From Treponema sp. Marseille-Q3903 (lineage in GTDB: Bacteria; Spirochaetota; Spirochaetia; Treponematales; Treponemataceae), in NCBI RefSeq assembly GCF_014334335.1, contig NZ_JACSEU010000001.1, positions 1,550,001 through 1,614,000 of the forward strand: a DNA stretch of 64,000 bases. Direction: 5' to 3'. Below the pieces are notes generated by a model, which was not told the DNA's origin, searched no databases, and saw only the letters and a program-made list of their open reading frames with translations. How positions within the stretch are numbered: position 1 is the first letter of the stretch; each line of letters begins with the position of its first letter. Position numbers and translations under genes: made by a program. Positions 1 to 7,982 of the stretch are shown here, piece by piece.

Positions 1-572
1 TTGAAGCCGAGAAATGCCAAGCTCAAAAGCGAGGCTGCAATAAATAAGACAGGAGTTCCTTTAAAACTCTGTGGAATCTTTGCGATTTTAATGCGGCTGC
101 GGACACCGCTCATGATTACCATACTGATTAAAAATCCGAATGCTGAGCCAAATGCGTAAACAAGACTCTGCCCGTAATTGTAATTTTTATTTATACAATT
201 GATAGTCACTCCGAGCACAGCACAGTTAGTCGTAATCAAAGCGAGATAAACGCCCATCGCACTGTACAGTCCCGGAACCATTTTTTTAAGGAAAAATTCG
301 ACGAGCTGCACTAAAGACGCAATCACTAAAATAAATAATAAGGTTTGAAGAAATTGAAGCCCAAGCGGAACCATAACAAAATAATAGATAGGCCACGTAA
401 CGGCTGTTGCAAGAATGATTACGAATGTCGTCGCAAGCCCCATTCCTGTCGCTTTTTCCGAATCGTTTGTCATTCCAATAAACGGACAGATTGCCAAATA
501 CTGAATGAATACGACGTTATCTATGATAGCAGATTTTATGAAAATCTTGAGTGTCTCGATCAATATGTCCAT
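1..572 (-). CDS. rnfA: RnfA, electron-transport complex subunit (C-terminal end off window)
   Basis: Integral membrane subunit of the Rnf complex, which couples ferredoxin:NAD+ electron transfer to ion transport. 190 codons are visible from ATG at 572, preceded by a strong AAGGAGG. The protein is almost wholly hydrophobic with about six membrane segments and the typical end SLAFLGF just before the window edge, so only a few residues and the stop are missing. It follows rnfE by 12 nt in the order C-D-G-E-A, and rnfB would be expected next, outside the window. Identification rests on family resemblance and operon order. Confidence 0.93.
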   Translation of the reverse strand, partial: MDILIETLKIFIKSAIIDNVVFIQYLAICPFIGMTNDSEKATGMGLATTFVIILATAVTWPIYYFVMVPLGLQFLQTLLFILVIASLVQLVEFFLKKMVPGLYSAMGVYLALITTNCAVLGVTINCINKNYNYGQSLVYAFGSAFGFLISMVIMSGVRSRIKIAKIPQSFKGTPVLFIAASLLSLAFLGF

Positions 573-584
573 CAATCTGCCTCC

Positions 585-1205
585 TTATCTATTTTTTTTT
601 GTTTTACGCGCGTTGTAAAATTGAACAGCAGCGCCAATCACACCGAAAACCAAAAAGCCGCCCGGAGCGCTGTTGAATAATCCGATTCTGTAAGATTCAG
701 GGATAACTTCAATTTTAAGCGATGTGCCGGCGAGCAAAGTCCCCGCGCCCAAAAGTTCACGGAACAAAGAAATCGATACCATAACGATAGTGTAGCCTAT
801 TCCCATTCCAAGTGCATCTAAAATTGAATCTCCTATGCTGTTTTTAGACGCAAATGCTTCTACACGTCCCATGATGATACAGTTTACAACAATCAGCGGT
901 AAAAAAACGCCAAGCGCATTGTAAAGAGAAGCTACATATGCCTGCAAAACAAGCTGAACAATTGTAGTAAAAGCCGCAATTATGATGATAAAAACAGGAA
1001 GACGAATCGCGGATGGAATAAGTTTTTTAAAAATACTGATGACAATTTCACTCATCATCAAAACGAACGTCATGCTGACTCCCATTCCAAGTCCGTTAAA
1101 AATGCTTGTTGTGACACCTAAAGAAGAGCAAAGTCCGATATTCAGAACAAGAAGAGGATTCTCCACAAGGAAACCTTTTGTAAAGATTTTAAATTTGTTA
1201 CTCAT
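585..1205 (-). CDS. rnfE: RnfE, electron-transport complex subunit
   Basis: 206-aa polytopic membrane subunit of the Rnf complex, homologous to NqrD. It has about six hydrophobic segments, an N-terminus typical of the family (FTKGFLVENPLLVLNIGLC) and the motif VVNCIIMGRVEAFA, which in this family contributes membrane-embedded iron-sulfur ligands. The start overlaps the end of rnfG by 8 nt, so the genes are translationally coupled. Length and order match the standard rnfCDGEAB operon. Confidence 0.95.
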   Translation of the reverse strand: MSNKFKIFTKGFLVENPLLVLNIGLCSSLGVTTSIFNGLGMGVSMTFVLMMSEIVISIFKKLIPSAIRLPVFIIIIAAFTTIVQLVLQAYVASLYNALGVFLPLIVVNCIIMGRVEAFASKNSIGDSILDALGMGIGYTIVMVSISLFRELLGAGTLLAGTSLKIEVIPESYRIGLFNSAPGGFLVFGVIGAAVQFYNARKTKKNR

Positions 1206-1803
1206 AGTCGTGCTCCTTCATGTACTTTATCAAAGATTGAGTTCCTTCAGAAACCATATCTCCAAGCCCCTTGCTCGTGATTGTAGCGCCTGAAATTGCA
1301 TCAAAATTCGAGCCATCTTTAAATCCATTTATTGCAGATTTTCCTGTGAACTGACCGTAAAAAGTTTTACCGCTTGGAAGTTTGAATGTCGAATCATTTG
1401 CTTTTAGACCAAAACCCGGAGAATCTGAAAGTTCAAGAACTTGCATTCCCGTGATTGTTCCGTTTGTGTCGATGCCGACTATTATTTTTCCCTTATCATA
1501 AGTTGGACCTGAAACTTGGGCAACACCGCCGATCACTTTTCCGTCTTTTTTGGCAAGATAAAAATCGCTTATTGTAATCGCATTTGTAGAAGCAGGTTCA
1601 AAATCGGAGATTTGTGCAAAACTGTCCGCACTTTCAAAAACTTGACGCATAGCTTCATTTGCTTTATCAATCTGATTCTGAGCGATTTTTGGAGCGGTAA
1701 AATTATTCACAACAGCAAGGACTGCGCACGAAACGACAGCATAACAGACCAGAATAAGCCCAAGTCTGAGCATTTCTCCTATGCCTGAATTTTTAAGGCT
1801 CAT
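1198..1803 (-). CDS. rnfG: RnfG, covalent-FMN subunit
   Basis: 201-aa subunit anchored by one N-terminal membrane helix (about residues 13-33) with an extracytoplasmic FMN-binding domain. The flavinylation motif SGAT lies at residues 171-174 (in DAISGATITSKG); the threonine is the expected site of phosphoester-linked FMN, attached by ApbE, which is encoded divergently upstream at 4255. The start overlaps rnfD by 4 nt (ATGA). Full length, no defects. Confidence 0.95.
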   Translation of the reverse strand: MSLKNSGIGEMLRLGLILVCYAVVSCAVLAVVNNFTAPKIAQNQIDKANEAMRQVFESADSFAQISDFEPASTNAITISDFYLAKKDGKVIGGVAQVSGPTYDKGKIIVGIDTNGTITGMQVLELSDSPGFGLKANDSTFKLPSGKTFYGQFTGKSAINGFKDGSNFDAISGATITSKGLGDMVSEGTQSLIKYMKEHDYE

Positions 1804-2780
1804 CTTGTTCCTCCTTTTTTTACAACTTTACCGTAACCGTATTTGCGCACTGTAAGGTTATTTAAAAATGGGGCAATTGAATTCATAATCAGAATGCTGA
1901 ACATAACTCCTTCAGGATAGCCGCCGAATTTACGGATAAGAAAAGTTATTAAGCCGCATCCTGCTCCAAAGACAAGCCTGCCTGTTTTTGTAAGAGGCGT
2001 TGTTGCGTAGTCTGTCACCATAAAGCATGCCCCAAACGCAATTCCTCCTGTTAGAAGATTTTTTAATATTTCATCAAATGCAGAAATAATGCCGTTTGAA
2101 ATTCCTGCAAAAAAAGCGCACACGATGACAGTAAAAACCATTCCAAAAGGTGCACGCCAGTCAATTATCCTGCACACCAAGAGAAAACAAAACGAAATGC
2201 AGATAAGCAAAACAGATGTCTCTCCGATACAGCCGGCTTTGTTTCCAAGAAAATATTGTAAATAATCTATTGAATCGACTGCACCAGATTTTAAACCGCT
2301 CAAAACTGTTGCTGATGAAATTGCATCTACAGCGCTAGCTGTGTGAGGGGCAAGCCATTTTGCTCCCATTGCAGAAGGAAAACTTATAAACATAACAGCG
2401 CGCCCGGTGAGAGCCGGATTAAATACGTTAGAACCGATTCCCCCAAAAACACCTTTCGCAAAAATCATAGCTACAGCGGAGCCGATAATCACTGTCCAAA
2501 AAGGAACTGATGGTGGGCAGACCAAAGCAAGCATAATCCCTGTTACGCATGCAGAGAGATTTCTTATTAAAATTTTTTGATGTGTTGCTCTTTGAAAAAG
2601 ATATTCAAATAAAACACAGCTAACAACGCTGACAAAAATCGTAACCGCAGCACGCCAGCCAAAAAACACAATTCCTGCGACGCACTCTGGCAAAAGAGCA
2701 ATAATAACGGCTGCCATTATGTATTGAGTTTTTAATTTAAAAGAAAAATGAGGACTAGAGGAAAGATGTAAATCGCCCAT
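1800..2780 (-). CDS. rnfD: RnfD, membrane FMN subunit
   Basis: 326-aa membrane subunit homologous to NqrB. An open frame extends upstream to 2927, but the start at 2780 is preferred: it begins MGDLHLSSSPH, has AAGGAGG 7 nt upstream, and overlaps the last base of rnfC. Many membrane segments are evident. The motif DAISSAT corresponds to the S(G/S)AT flavinylation site of RnfD, so a second covalent FMN is expected. The rnfC stop and this start share one nucleotide. Confidence 0.94.
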   Translation of the reverse strand: MGDLHLSSSPHFSFKLKTQYIMAAVIIALLPECVAGIVFFGWRAAVTIFVSVVSCVLFEYLFQRATHQKILIRNLSACVTGIMLALVCPPSVPFWTVIIGSAVAMIFAKGVFGGIGSNVFNPALTGRAVMFISFPSAMGAKWLAPHTASAVDAISSATVLSGLKSGAVDSIDYLQYFLGNKAGCIGETSVLLICISFCFLLVCRIIDWRAPFGMVFTVIVCAFFAGISNGIISAFDEILKNLLTGGIAFGACFMVTDYATTPLTKTGRLVFGAGCGLITFLIRKFGGYPEGVMFSILIMNSIAPFLNNLTVRKYGYGKVVKKGGTR

Positions 2781-4159
2781 TATTTTGCCTCCTTCGATGA
2801 TTCTTTTGCAGCTTTTGCAGCTTTCAGCCGTTCTTCCGCCATCTGCTGACGCACAACACCCTTGGCAAGTCGAACACGCTGGACAATATTTATATGTGCA
2901 GGGCAGACAAATGCACAGCATCCACATTCGATGCAGTCCATAAGCCCAAATCTTTTTGCTTTTTCATAATTTCCCAATTTAAGTTCCCGAATGATAAGCG
3001 CCGGTGCAAATCGCATAGCACATGTTGAAATACAGCGCCCACACGAAATACACTGCTCTTCTTCACCGACATAAGTTTCTTTTTCAGTCAGGAATGTAAC
3101 ACCGCTAGTTCCTTTTACGATTGGAAACGACATTGTAGACATCGCAAATCCCATCATAGGACCGCCGGAAATTATCTTTGCAATTTCGCCCTCTTTTAAT
3201 GAGAAAAATTCAGGAGTAAGGTCGCTGACAAGAGTGCCGATCGGAACACGAAGGTTGCACGGCTTTACAACAGCATTTCCGGATATTGTAAGAGACCGGT
3301 CTATCAACGGCTTACCTTCCCTAAATGCTTCACTGATTGCGCAAACAGTCCCAACATTGCTGATTACACAACCGATATCGGCAGGGAGTTTTCCGCTTGG
3401 AATTTCACGATCAACAGCAGCTTTTACGATAAACTTTTCAGAACCTTGCGGATATTTTGTCTTTACAAGACAGACAGAAAGCCTATCCTGAAGTTTTCTA
3501 TCCGATATTTCTTTTTCGAGAATCTGTTTGATATAGAGTTTATTGTCTTCAAGCACAACGATTCCTTTTGCAGTTTCATCTACAATTTGAAGAATTATCG
3601 CAAGACCATCTATCAGCTTTGAATGATTTTCCTGCATTGTGCGTTCATCGCAAGTTAAATAAGGTTCACATTCGGCAGCATTTACAAGGACATATTCGAT
3701 TTTTTTATCATGTGGCGGATTCAGCTTTACATGAGCCGGAAAAGATGCGCCTCCCATGCCTACAATACCTGCATCGCGAATGCGCTTTATAGCCTCTTCT
3801 TTTGTACATTTAAAAGGGTCGAGGACAGGCATATATTCTGTTCTGCCATCATCATCTGATTCTATAATTATGCACAAAACCTCTGAGTTTCCCGTAACAA
3901 CGCAATTTTGAATTTTCTTTACTTTTCCAGAGACTGAAGAATGAACAGGACAATTCATCAACTTGTCGCCATCAGCGATAATCTGACCACGTGCAACAAG
4001 ATCCCCTATATTTACAAGCGGAGAATTTGGAGCGCCGCCCATAGTGACTGGGATCGTGACAGTTTTAGTCGACGGAAATGCGGAAACAATAGGACAAGAG
4101 TTGCTCATTTCTTTGTATTCTTTTGGATGAATGCCACCCTTAAAAGTACGAATTTTCAT
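2780..4159 (-). CDS. rnfC: RnfC, NADH/ferredoxin-side subunit
   Basis: About 459-aa cytoplasmic subunit with an N-terminal RnfC barrel (MKIRTFKGGIHP), a central NuoF-like flavin/NADH region (GMGGASFPAHVKL, AAECEPYLTCDER) and two C-terminal [4Fe-4S] motifs, CISCGRCISTC and CIECGCCAFVCP. The start is set at the second Met (4159) because the earlier ATG at 4168 overlaps the -10 box TATAAT. No Shine-Dalgarno is visible, so the mRNA may be leaderless. First gene of the rnf operon, divergent from apbE. Confidence 0.94.
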   Translation of the reverse strand: MKIRTFKGGIHPKEYKEMSNSCPIVSAFPSTKTVTIPVTMGGAPNSPLVNIGDLVARGQIIADGDKLMNCPVHSSVSGKVKKIQNCVVTGNSEVLCIIIESDDDGRTEYMPVLDPFKCTKEEAIKRIRDAGIVGMGGASFPAHVKLNPPHDKKIEYVLVNAAECEPYLTCDERTMQENHSKLIDGLAIILQIVDETAKGIVVLEDNKLYIKQILEKEISDRKLQDRLSVCLVKTKYPQGSEKFIVKAAVDREIPSGKLPADIGCVISNVGTVCAISEAFREGKPLIDRSLTISGNAVVKPCNLRVPIGTLVSDLTPEFFSLKEGEIAKIISGGPMMGFAMSTMSFPIVKGTSGVTFLTEKETYVGEEEQCISCGRCISTCAMRFAPALIIRELKLGNYEKAKRFGLMDCIECGCCAFVCPAHINIVQRVRLAKGVVRQQMAEERLKAAKAAKESSKEAK

Positions 4160-4166
4160 AAAAGGC

Positions 4167-4195
4167 ATTATACATTTTTATATTGACATTGTAAA
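4167..4195 (-). promoter_or_regulatory. rnf operon promoter
   Basis: -35 TTTACA (4190-4195), 17-bp spacer, perfect -10 TATAAT (4167-4172). Only 7 nt separate the -10 from the preferred rnfC ATG, so the transcript would begin at or next to the start codon. Confidence 0.7.
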
Positions 4196-4216
4196 TTAAA
4201 GATATGCAACGATATA

Positions 4217-4246
4217 TTGTTAATATAAAGTTGATTTTGATATAAT
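4217..4246 (+). promoter_or_regulatory. apbE promoter
   Basis: -35 TTGTTA (4217-4222), 18-bp spacer, perfect -10 TATAAT (4241-4246), then 8 nt to the ATG at 4255. No Shine-Dalgarno fits in the gap. Divergent from the rnf promoter in the same 95-bp region. Confidence 0.65.
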
Positions 4247-4254
4247 CGGTTTAT

Positions 4255-5265
4255 ATGAAAAAGACACTTTTTATAACTTTGAATATTTTGTTTTTTATGA
4301 TGACTTCGTGTACAAAAAAATCGGAAACGTATTTTGAATCTATGAACACTTTTATGAAAGTTCAGGCATACGGAGAGAAAGCAAAAGAGGCAAATGCCGC
4401 TGCACAAAAATATATCGGAGAGCTTGAAAAACTCATTTCCGTCACTAAACCGGAAAGCGAAATCTATAAATTAAATAATTCAAAAACTTTTCCGGTAAAA
4501 ATAAAAGTAGAAGCTCTCGATTTGATTAAAACGGCGCTTGATATGGCTGAAAAATCAGACGGAGCGTTCAACCCTTGCCTTTACCCAGTCTCTTCTGCAT
4601 GGGGTTTTACAAAAAAGCAATACAGAATTCCGCCTGCACAAGAGATAGCTGAAAAACTTTTATTGTGCGATTGGAAAAAAGTCAGGATAGAAGCCTCAGA
4701 TGTCTACATGGAACCCGGAATGGCTTTCGACCTCGGCGGAATTGGAAAAGGCTTTGCCGGTGATGAAGCCGCAAAAAAAATGCGGGAATTTGGAATAAAA
4801 TCAGCGCTGCTTGATCTTGGCGGCAACATTCAGCTGATTGGCAAAAAACCGGATGGCAGCGACTGGACTATTGGAATAAAAAATCCATTTGACAAAAATT
4901 CATCTGTTGGAACATTAAAAGCAAACGATGTCGCAATTATAACTAGTGCCGGATATGAAAGATACTTTGAAGGTCCTGACGGACACAAATACATACATAT
5001 TTTTGATGGGACAACAGGTTGTCCGGTTGAAAACGATTTAGTTTCAACGACAGCGATTGCAAAAAGCGGAACATACTGTGACGGGCTCTCAACTACACTT
5101 TATGTTTTGGGACTTGAAAAATCAATAGCATTCTGGAAAAGGAATCCTAATTTTGATTTTATAATTATAACAAAAGATAGACAGATTTATATAACGAAGA
5201 AAATTGCAAAAAAATTTACAATGAACGGAGATCTGAATGGTTTTGCAGTCTCGGTTGTGAAATAA
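4255..5265 (+). CDS. apbE: ApbE, FAD:protein FMN transferase (lipoprotein)
   Basis: 336-aa Mg-dependent flavin transferase that attaches FMN to the threonine of (S/T)GAT motifs. It has an N-terminal signal with a lipobox-like MMTSC (Cys at about residue 19), so it is probably a lipoprotein acting outside the membrane where the RnfG domain is exposed. ApbE landmarks are DLGGIGKGFAGD, LLDLGGNIQLIG and the C-terminal TTAIAKSGTYCDGLSTT. It sits divergently next to rnfCDGEA, whose RnfG and RnfD are the obvious substrates. The prophage attachment repeat begins 4 bp after its stop. Confidence 0.95.
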   Translation: MKKTLFITLNILFFMMTSCTKKSETYFESMNTFMKVQAYGEKAKEANAAAQKYIGELEKLISVTKPESEIYKLNNSKTFPVKIKVEALDLIKTALDMAEKSDGAFNPCLYPVSSAWGFTKKQYRIPPAQEIAEKLLLCDWKKVRIEASDVYMEPGMAFDLGGIGKGFAGDEAAKKMREFGIKSALLDLGGNIQLIGKKPDGSDWTIGIKNPFDKNSSVGTLKANDVAIITSAGYERYFEGPDGHKYIHIFDGTTGCPVENDLVSTTAIAKSGTYCDGLSTTLYVLGLEKSIAFWKRNPNFDFIIITKDRQIYITKKIAKKFTMNGDLNGFAVSVVK

Positions 5266-5269
5266 AACT

Positions 5270-5349
5270 GCATAAAAAAAAGCTCGTCTGAGTGACGAGC
5301 TTTATAACAGCGGATGAAGGGAGTCGAACCCTCGTCATCAGCTTGGAAG
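5270..5349. repeat. attL: 80-bp direct repeat of the tRNA-Gly 3' half and terminator
   Basis: Identical base for base to 43900-43979. It contains the 3' part of tRNA-Gly (5309-5349, minus strand, from the anticodon loop to the discriminator) plus its Rho-independent terminator hairpin (5281-5301, 8-bp stem, then a T-run on the minus strand). This is the chromosomal end displaced by integration; the intact tRNA lies at the other end of the element. The offset between the copies, 38,630 bp, is the element length. Confidence 0.95.
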
Positions 5350-5476
5350 TTTTAACGTATATTTTCAACGTCACTTAAAGACAATCAAAAATCTTGATAA
5401 GATATTTGTATTATATGATAAAATAAGGACTTATGCAACCGAATGTTTTTGAATATCGTTTAATATCGTATCGCTT

Positions 5477-5521
5477 TTATCAAATCAAATCCCAAATTCA
5501 AACATAATTTAAATCCCAAAT
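5477..5521. other. Left arm-type integrase sites (predicted)
   Basis: TTATCAAAT (5477) followed by AATCCCAAAT (5488), and a second AATCCCAAAT (5512). The 24 bp from 5477 match the 24 bp from 43770 at 22 positions. Direct repeats at comparable distances inside both ends of a tyrosine-recombinase element fit arm-type binding sites. The rest of 5350-5565 shows no gene. Confidence 0.55.
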
Positions 5522-5565
5522 CCTATCAGCCCTGAGGGCTGAGAAACAGAAAAAGGCATTATTTG

Positions 5566-5866
5566 CTAAAGAATTAGTTCTTCGTTACGTCTTGCTGGCT
5601 GAATTCGTCGAATTTCCATTACGTTATCAATCACAACATACCAGACAGTATAATTTCCAACATTTATTCTTCGGTATGGATGTTCACGTTTTTTGCCAGA
5701 TTGCAAAGGATTCCGGACCATCTTCAAGACGCTGCATAATTGCCTGTTCAATTTTATCCAAAGTATTTTCAGCTGCAATCGGGTTTTTATATTCATTCAA
5801 AATAAAATTAATTGCATCAGCTAAATCCTGCTTCGCGATAGGAAGGTAGCGTAAAGTATAGTCCAT
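5566..5866 (-). pseudogene. ParE/RelE-family toxin, frameshifted
   Basis: Two frames together give one ParE-like toxin of about 100 aa. The first runs from ATG at 5866 (MDYTLRYLPIAKQDLADAIN) to WQKT-stop; the second continues REHPYRRINVGNYTVWYVV and ends at 5566. The switch lies in a run of six A (plus-strand T 5689-5694); with five A the reading would be W-Q-K-R-E-H in one frame. Its ATG overlaps the antitoxin stop by 1 nt. The intact protein would be a ribosome-dependent RNase or gyrase poison. Most likely inactivated, although slippage or a sequencing error cannot be excluded. Confidence 0.8.
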
Positions 5867-6129
5867 TATCTTGCCCTTATCTGATTACGGATTGAAGAAA
5901 ATACTTCCTCGTGAGTATAACGAGTCGGATCTGTTTTAGCCTGCATATCAGCTTCATCGAGCTTTGATTCAATGTTATCAGTAAGACGGTCATACAAATC
6001 AAGACTCATAACAACCATTGAGCCATAACCGTTTTTTGTAAGAAATACCGGAGCCTGTCGTTCAGCAACTAGAGTTTCGATTTCAGAGAATTTATTTCTT
6101 AAGTCAGATACAGGTCTTATTTGTGTCAT
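5866..6129 (-). CDS. Phd/YefM-family antitoxin
   Basis: 87-aa antitoxin. The N-terminal half has the Phd/YefM DNA-binding fold signature (MTQIRPVSDLRNKFSEIE, then PVFLTKNGYGSMVVMSL); the acidic C-terminal half would bind the toxin. A good GAGGTG ribosome site precedes the ATG. It is first in the operon and overlaps the ParE gene by 1 nt. Probably represses its own promoter, where several ATAAT/ATTAT repeats surround the -10. Intact although its toxin partner is broken. Confidence 0.9.
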   Translation of the reverse strand: MTQIRPVSDLRNKFSEIETLVAERQAPVFLTKNGYGSMVVMSLDLYDRLTDNIESKLDEADMQAKTDPTRYTHEEVFSSIRNQIRAR

Positions 6130-6166
6130 AAAAGCACCTCACTTATCAGTTGGTTTTATTATCATA

Positions 6167-6196
6167 ATTATATCATTATTTTATCATATCAGACAA
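6167..6196 (-). promoter_or_regulatory. Toxin-antitoxin promoter
   Basis: -35 TTGTCT (6191-6196), 18-bp spacer, -10 TATAAT (6167-6172). AT-rich repeats of TGATAA around the -10 are plausible operator half-sites. Confidence 0.5.
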
Positions 6197-6352
6197 GAAC
6201 TAAATTTAATAAAAATTTAAAAGGCCTTCTTAAAAACCGTTCGCTCCAACCGTACTTCGTACCGTTTCCGCTCACTACATTTCTCCTAGTTCTACAAGTG
6301 CCATCTTCCAAAAAGGTAGCAAACAGACACTCCACGCATCTGCTTCACTTCG

Positions 6353-6550
6353 TTACGCAGTAGCGTTCCGCTTTGTGTCCTGCCTGTTTCCGCATGTGGG
6401 CCAATCATCGGGAAAGATACATTTCTCTTCATCCGCAAAAATTGAAGCTCCAGTAAACATTGGTCGTGGCGGATTGTATGGGTCATCCTTTTGCAAAAGC
6501 CGCCAAACGTATCCGAGTTCTACAAGTTGGTCCGTAACTGAAAAATGCAT
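6353..6550 (-). CDS. Possible small protein or gene fragment
   Basis: 65-codon frame whose translation reads like real protein (MHFSVTDQLVELGYVW, FTGASIFADEEKCIFPDDW) rather than noise, but it has no ribosome site and no recognised family. It lies in the repeat mosaic and could be a remnant. Function unknown. Confidence 0.3.
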   Translation of the reverse strand: MHFSVTDQLVELGYVWRLLQKDDPYNPPRPMFTGASIFADEEKCIFPDDWPTCGNRQDTKRNATA

Positions 6551-7062
6551 CGGGTGGGTGTCGCAACTTAAAACTGCGGTCAGTTCAGGCCCACGGCAGG
6601 GGGGAAGGGGGCAAACCTTTTGCTCAACATTGCAGTTGTCCCGCAGTTTTAAGATGCTCAGTCGGTTCTACAGTGGCGGCTTTTCGGGAACTTCTTTCGT
6701 ATGGGAGAATTGCTTCAGTCGCACAGGCACCGCTAGTGCCTGCGCTCCATCAGCAAGGCGGCAACGTCCGTGTTGCCGCCTCTTACAGTGATACATTTAT
6801 TCTCCACTCAGTAAACGTTTCTACAAGTGTTGCTCTGGTCGCGCGTCCGTGCGCTCCCACCGCTCAACGGGCCGATGAATCTTCCAGCTCCAGAAGCAGA
6901 CTTGCCAAAAGTTATGGACGCTTCGCGCCCTTGAGTTTGAAGCAAGACTGCTTCTTCCGAGTTTCATCTTCCAAAATAAAAATCTCTCTTCCAGGTCCGC
7001 CTGCGGCGGACAACGTGATGATCTTCCACCCAAAAGCTTCATCTTCCATCTCCGCTCAGACA

Positions 7063-7158
7063 TGCCTACAATCGAAGATCCGTTAAGAAAAATGCACCGC
7101 ATTTTTTAGGCTCATCGAAAGAACGGCTCGAAACGATTTATCGTTTCGCTCAAAAGTT
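7063..7158. repeat. Structured repeat, copy E
   Basis: 7063-7133 match 20938-21008 at 69 of 71 positions. An inner hairpin (AAATGC/GCATTT) sits inside a larger inverted repeat (CCGTT near 7080 with AACGG near 7122), followed by a second hairpin whose arms differ between copies but still pair: GAAACGAT/ATCGTTTC here. Confidence 0.75.
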
Positions 7159-7191
7159 TGCGCCTGCTTCGCATACGCTTGAGTTTGAAAA

Positions 7192-7259
7192 TGTGTAAGA
7201 CCTGTGTTCAATCGGGAAGCGTTAAAAAAATTGCGAAAACAATTTTTAGCTTATCCGAC
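7192..7259. repeat. Dispersed hairpin repeat, copy A
   Basis: Shares with 22677-22760, 36113-36189 and 41561-41635 the pattern GTGTAAG, then GGTGTTCAAT-like, then AAGCGTTAAA, then an AAAATTGC/GCAATTTT hairpin ending in AGCTT. It ends about 40 bp before the small gene at 7312. Confidence 0.7.
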
Positions 7260-7299
7260 TATCTTCGCTCCGTGTCTACCGATTTTCAGAAAACCGATG

Positions 7300-7305
7300 T
7301 ATAAT
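7300..7305 (+). promoter_or_regulatory. -10 box for the small gene at 7312
   Basis: TATAAT exactly 6 nt before the ATG, leaving no room for a ribosome-binding site. No good -35. Part of the leaderless pattern described under findings. Confidence 0.45.
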
Positions 7306-7311
7306 AAAACC

Positions 7312-7548
7312 ATGAGTGATGAATACGAAGAAGGTATCAACGAATACAAGAACGGCCACGATTTTTACAAGAACTCAAAAGACGAGAAAATCTGGAAGGT
7401 CGAAAATCCAGGACAGGAAGGTCCATATCTTTTCAGCTTCGACCAGGAAACAATCTTCAACTTCTGGACCGATTACCCTGATAAGCTGACTCCTGAACAA
7501 ATCGAAATTTTCAAAAAAGAAAATCCAACCATGGCCGCATTAAAATAA
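7312..7548 (+). CDS. Small acidic cytoplasmic protein (DUF7675-like)
   Basis: 78 aa, no signal peptide, rich in Asp/Glu/Lys/Tyr/Trp. The pattern FYKNSKDEKIWKVENPG, then FSFDQETIFNFWTDYP, then KLTPEQIEIFKKENP resembles short proteins of mobile regions that, from memory, are annotated DUF7675; this is uncertain. An open frame extends upstream, but the start at 7312 follows a TATAAT by 6 nt and removes low-complexity sequence derived from repeat A. Function unknown. A G-tract (ACTGCGGGGGGGG) follows the stop. Confidence 0.7.
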   Translation: MSDEYEEGINEYKNGHDFYKNSKDEKIWKVENPGQEGPYLFSFDQETIFNFWTDYPDKLTPEQIEIFKKENPTMAALK

Positions 7549-7982
7549 AAACTGCGGGGGGGGAGCGCGCACAGCGGTCTAAAATCTTTTCAAAAAAATT
7601 AATCTGCTGTCGTTTACTGTAAAGAGCACATATGCAGAGCATATGTGATTTTAAGATATATTACATATTACGTATAAAATTTATTTTAATTTCTTATGAA
7701 AACGCGCTCTAAGAGAACTTATATAAATATAAGCAATTCAACATAATTCAACGACATTGTACAAACACTAAAAGCACAAGAATCAAAGAGCGCATTGAAA
7801 TTCAATTCAATTAAAACACGCTCTTTAGAGCACATATTCTGCTTTCTATCAGAACTCCTGTTCCGGCACCGCTTTACTCTCAGTGCGGATAAAAGGCGCC
7901 AGCCGCTCTTGGGGGCACGGGGGAAAAGAATAATGAAACATTTATAAAGGTATGTTATAATAAGAATTAGTGGAGTTTTAAT
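7549..7982. other. Intergenic region with hairpins, no gene
   Basis: Contains a perfect 9-bp hairpin (CACATATGC 7627-7635 with GCATATGTG 7639-7647), repeated CGCTCT/AGAGCG half-palindromes (about 7705-7830), repeated ATTCAA motifs and two G-tracts. A -10-like TATAAT (7956-7961) and GGAG precede the next gene. No coding frame is supportable. Confidence 0.5.

Larger units (their letters stand above)
6190..7191. repeat. Repeat-rich mosaic, mostly noncoding
   Basis: No convincing gene except one doubtful small frame. Short modules recur: TTCTACAAGT-like (6288, 6518, 6819, and a variant near 6665), ATCTTCCA-like (about 6303, 6887, 6967, 7022, 7050) and long G-tracts (about 6595-6612). A 13-bp inverted repeat (6567-6579 with 6641-6653) encloses the G-tract. 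Base composition is more GC-rich than the flanks. It looks like an accumulation of small inserted or decayed pieces. Confidence 0.5.

Noticed and set aside
1800-2927. RnfD start at 2927.
   Set aside because: The extra 49 codons are Cys-rich out-of-frame RnfC sequence; the SD and family start support 2780.
6375-7102. Several long open frames on both strands in the repeat mosaic.
   Set aside because: Translations are Ser/Arg/Trp-rich low-complexity products of repeated modules, overlap each other and lack ribosome sites.
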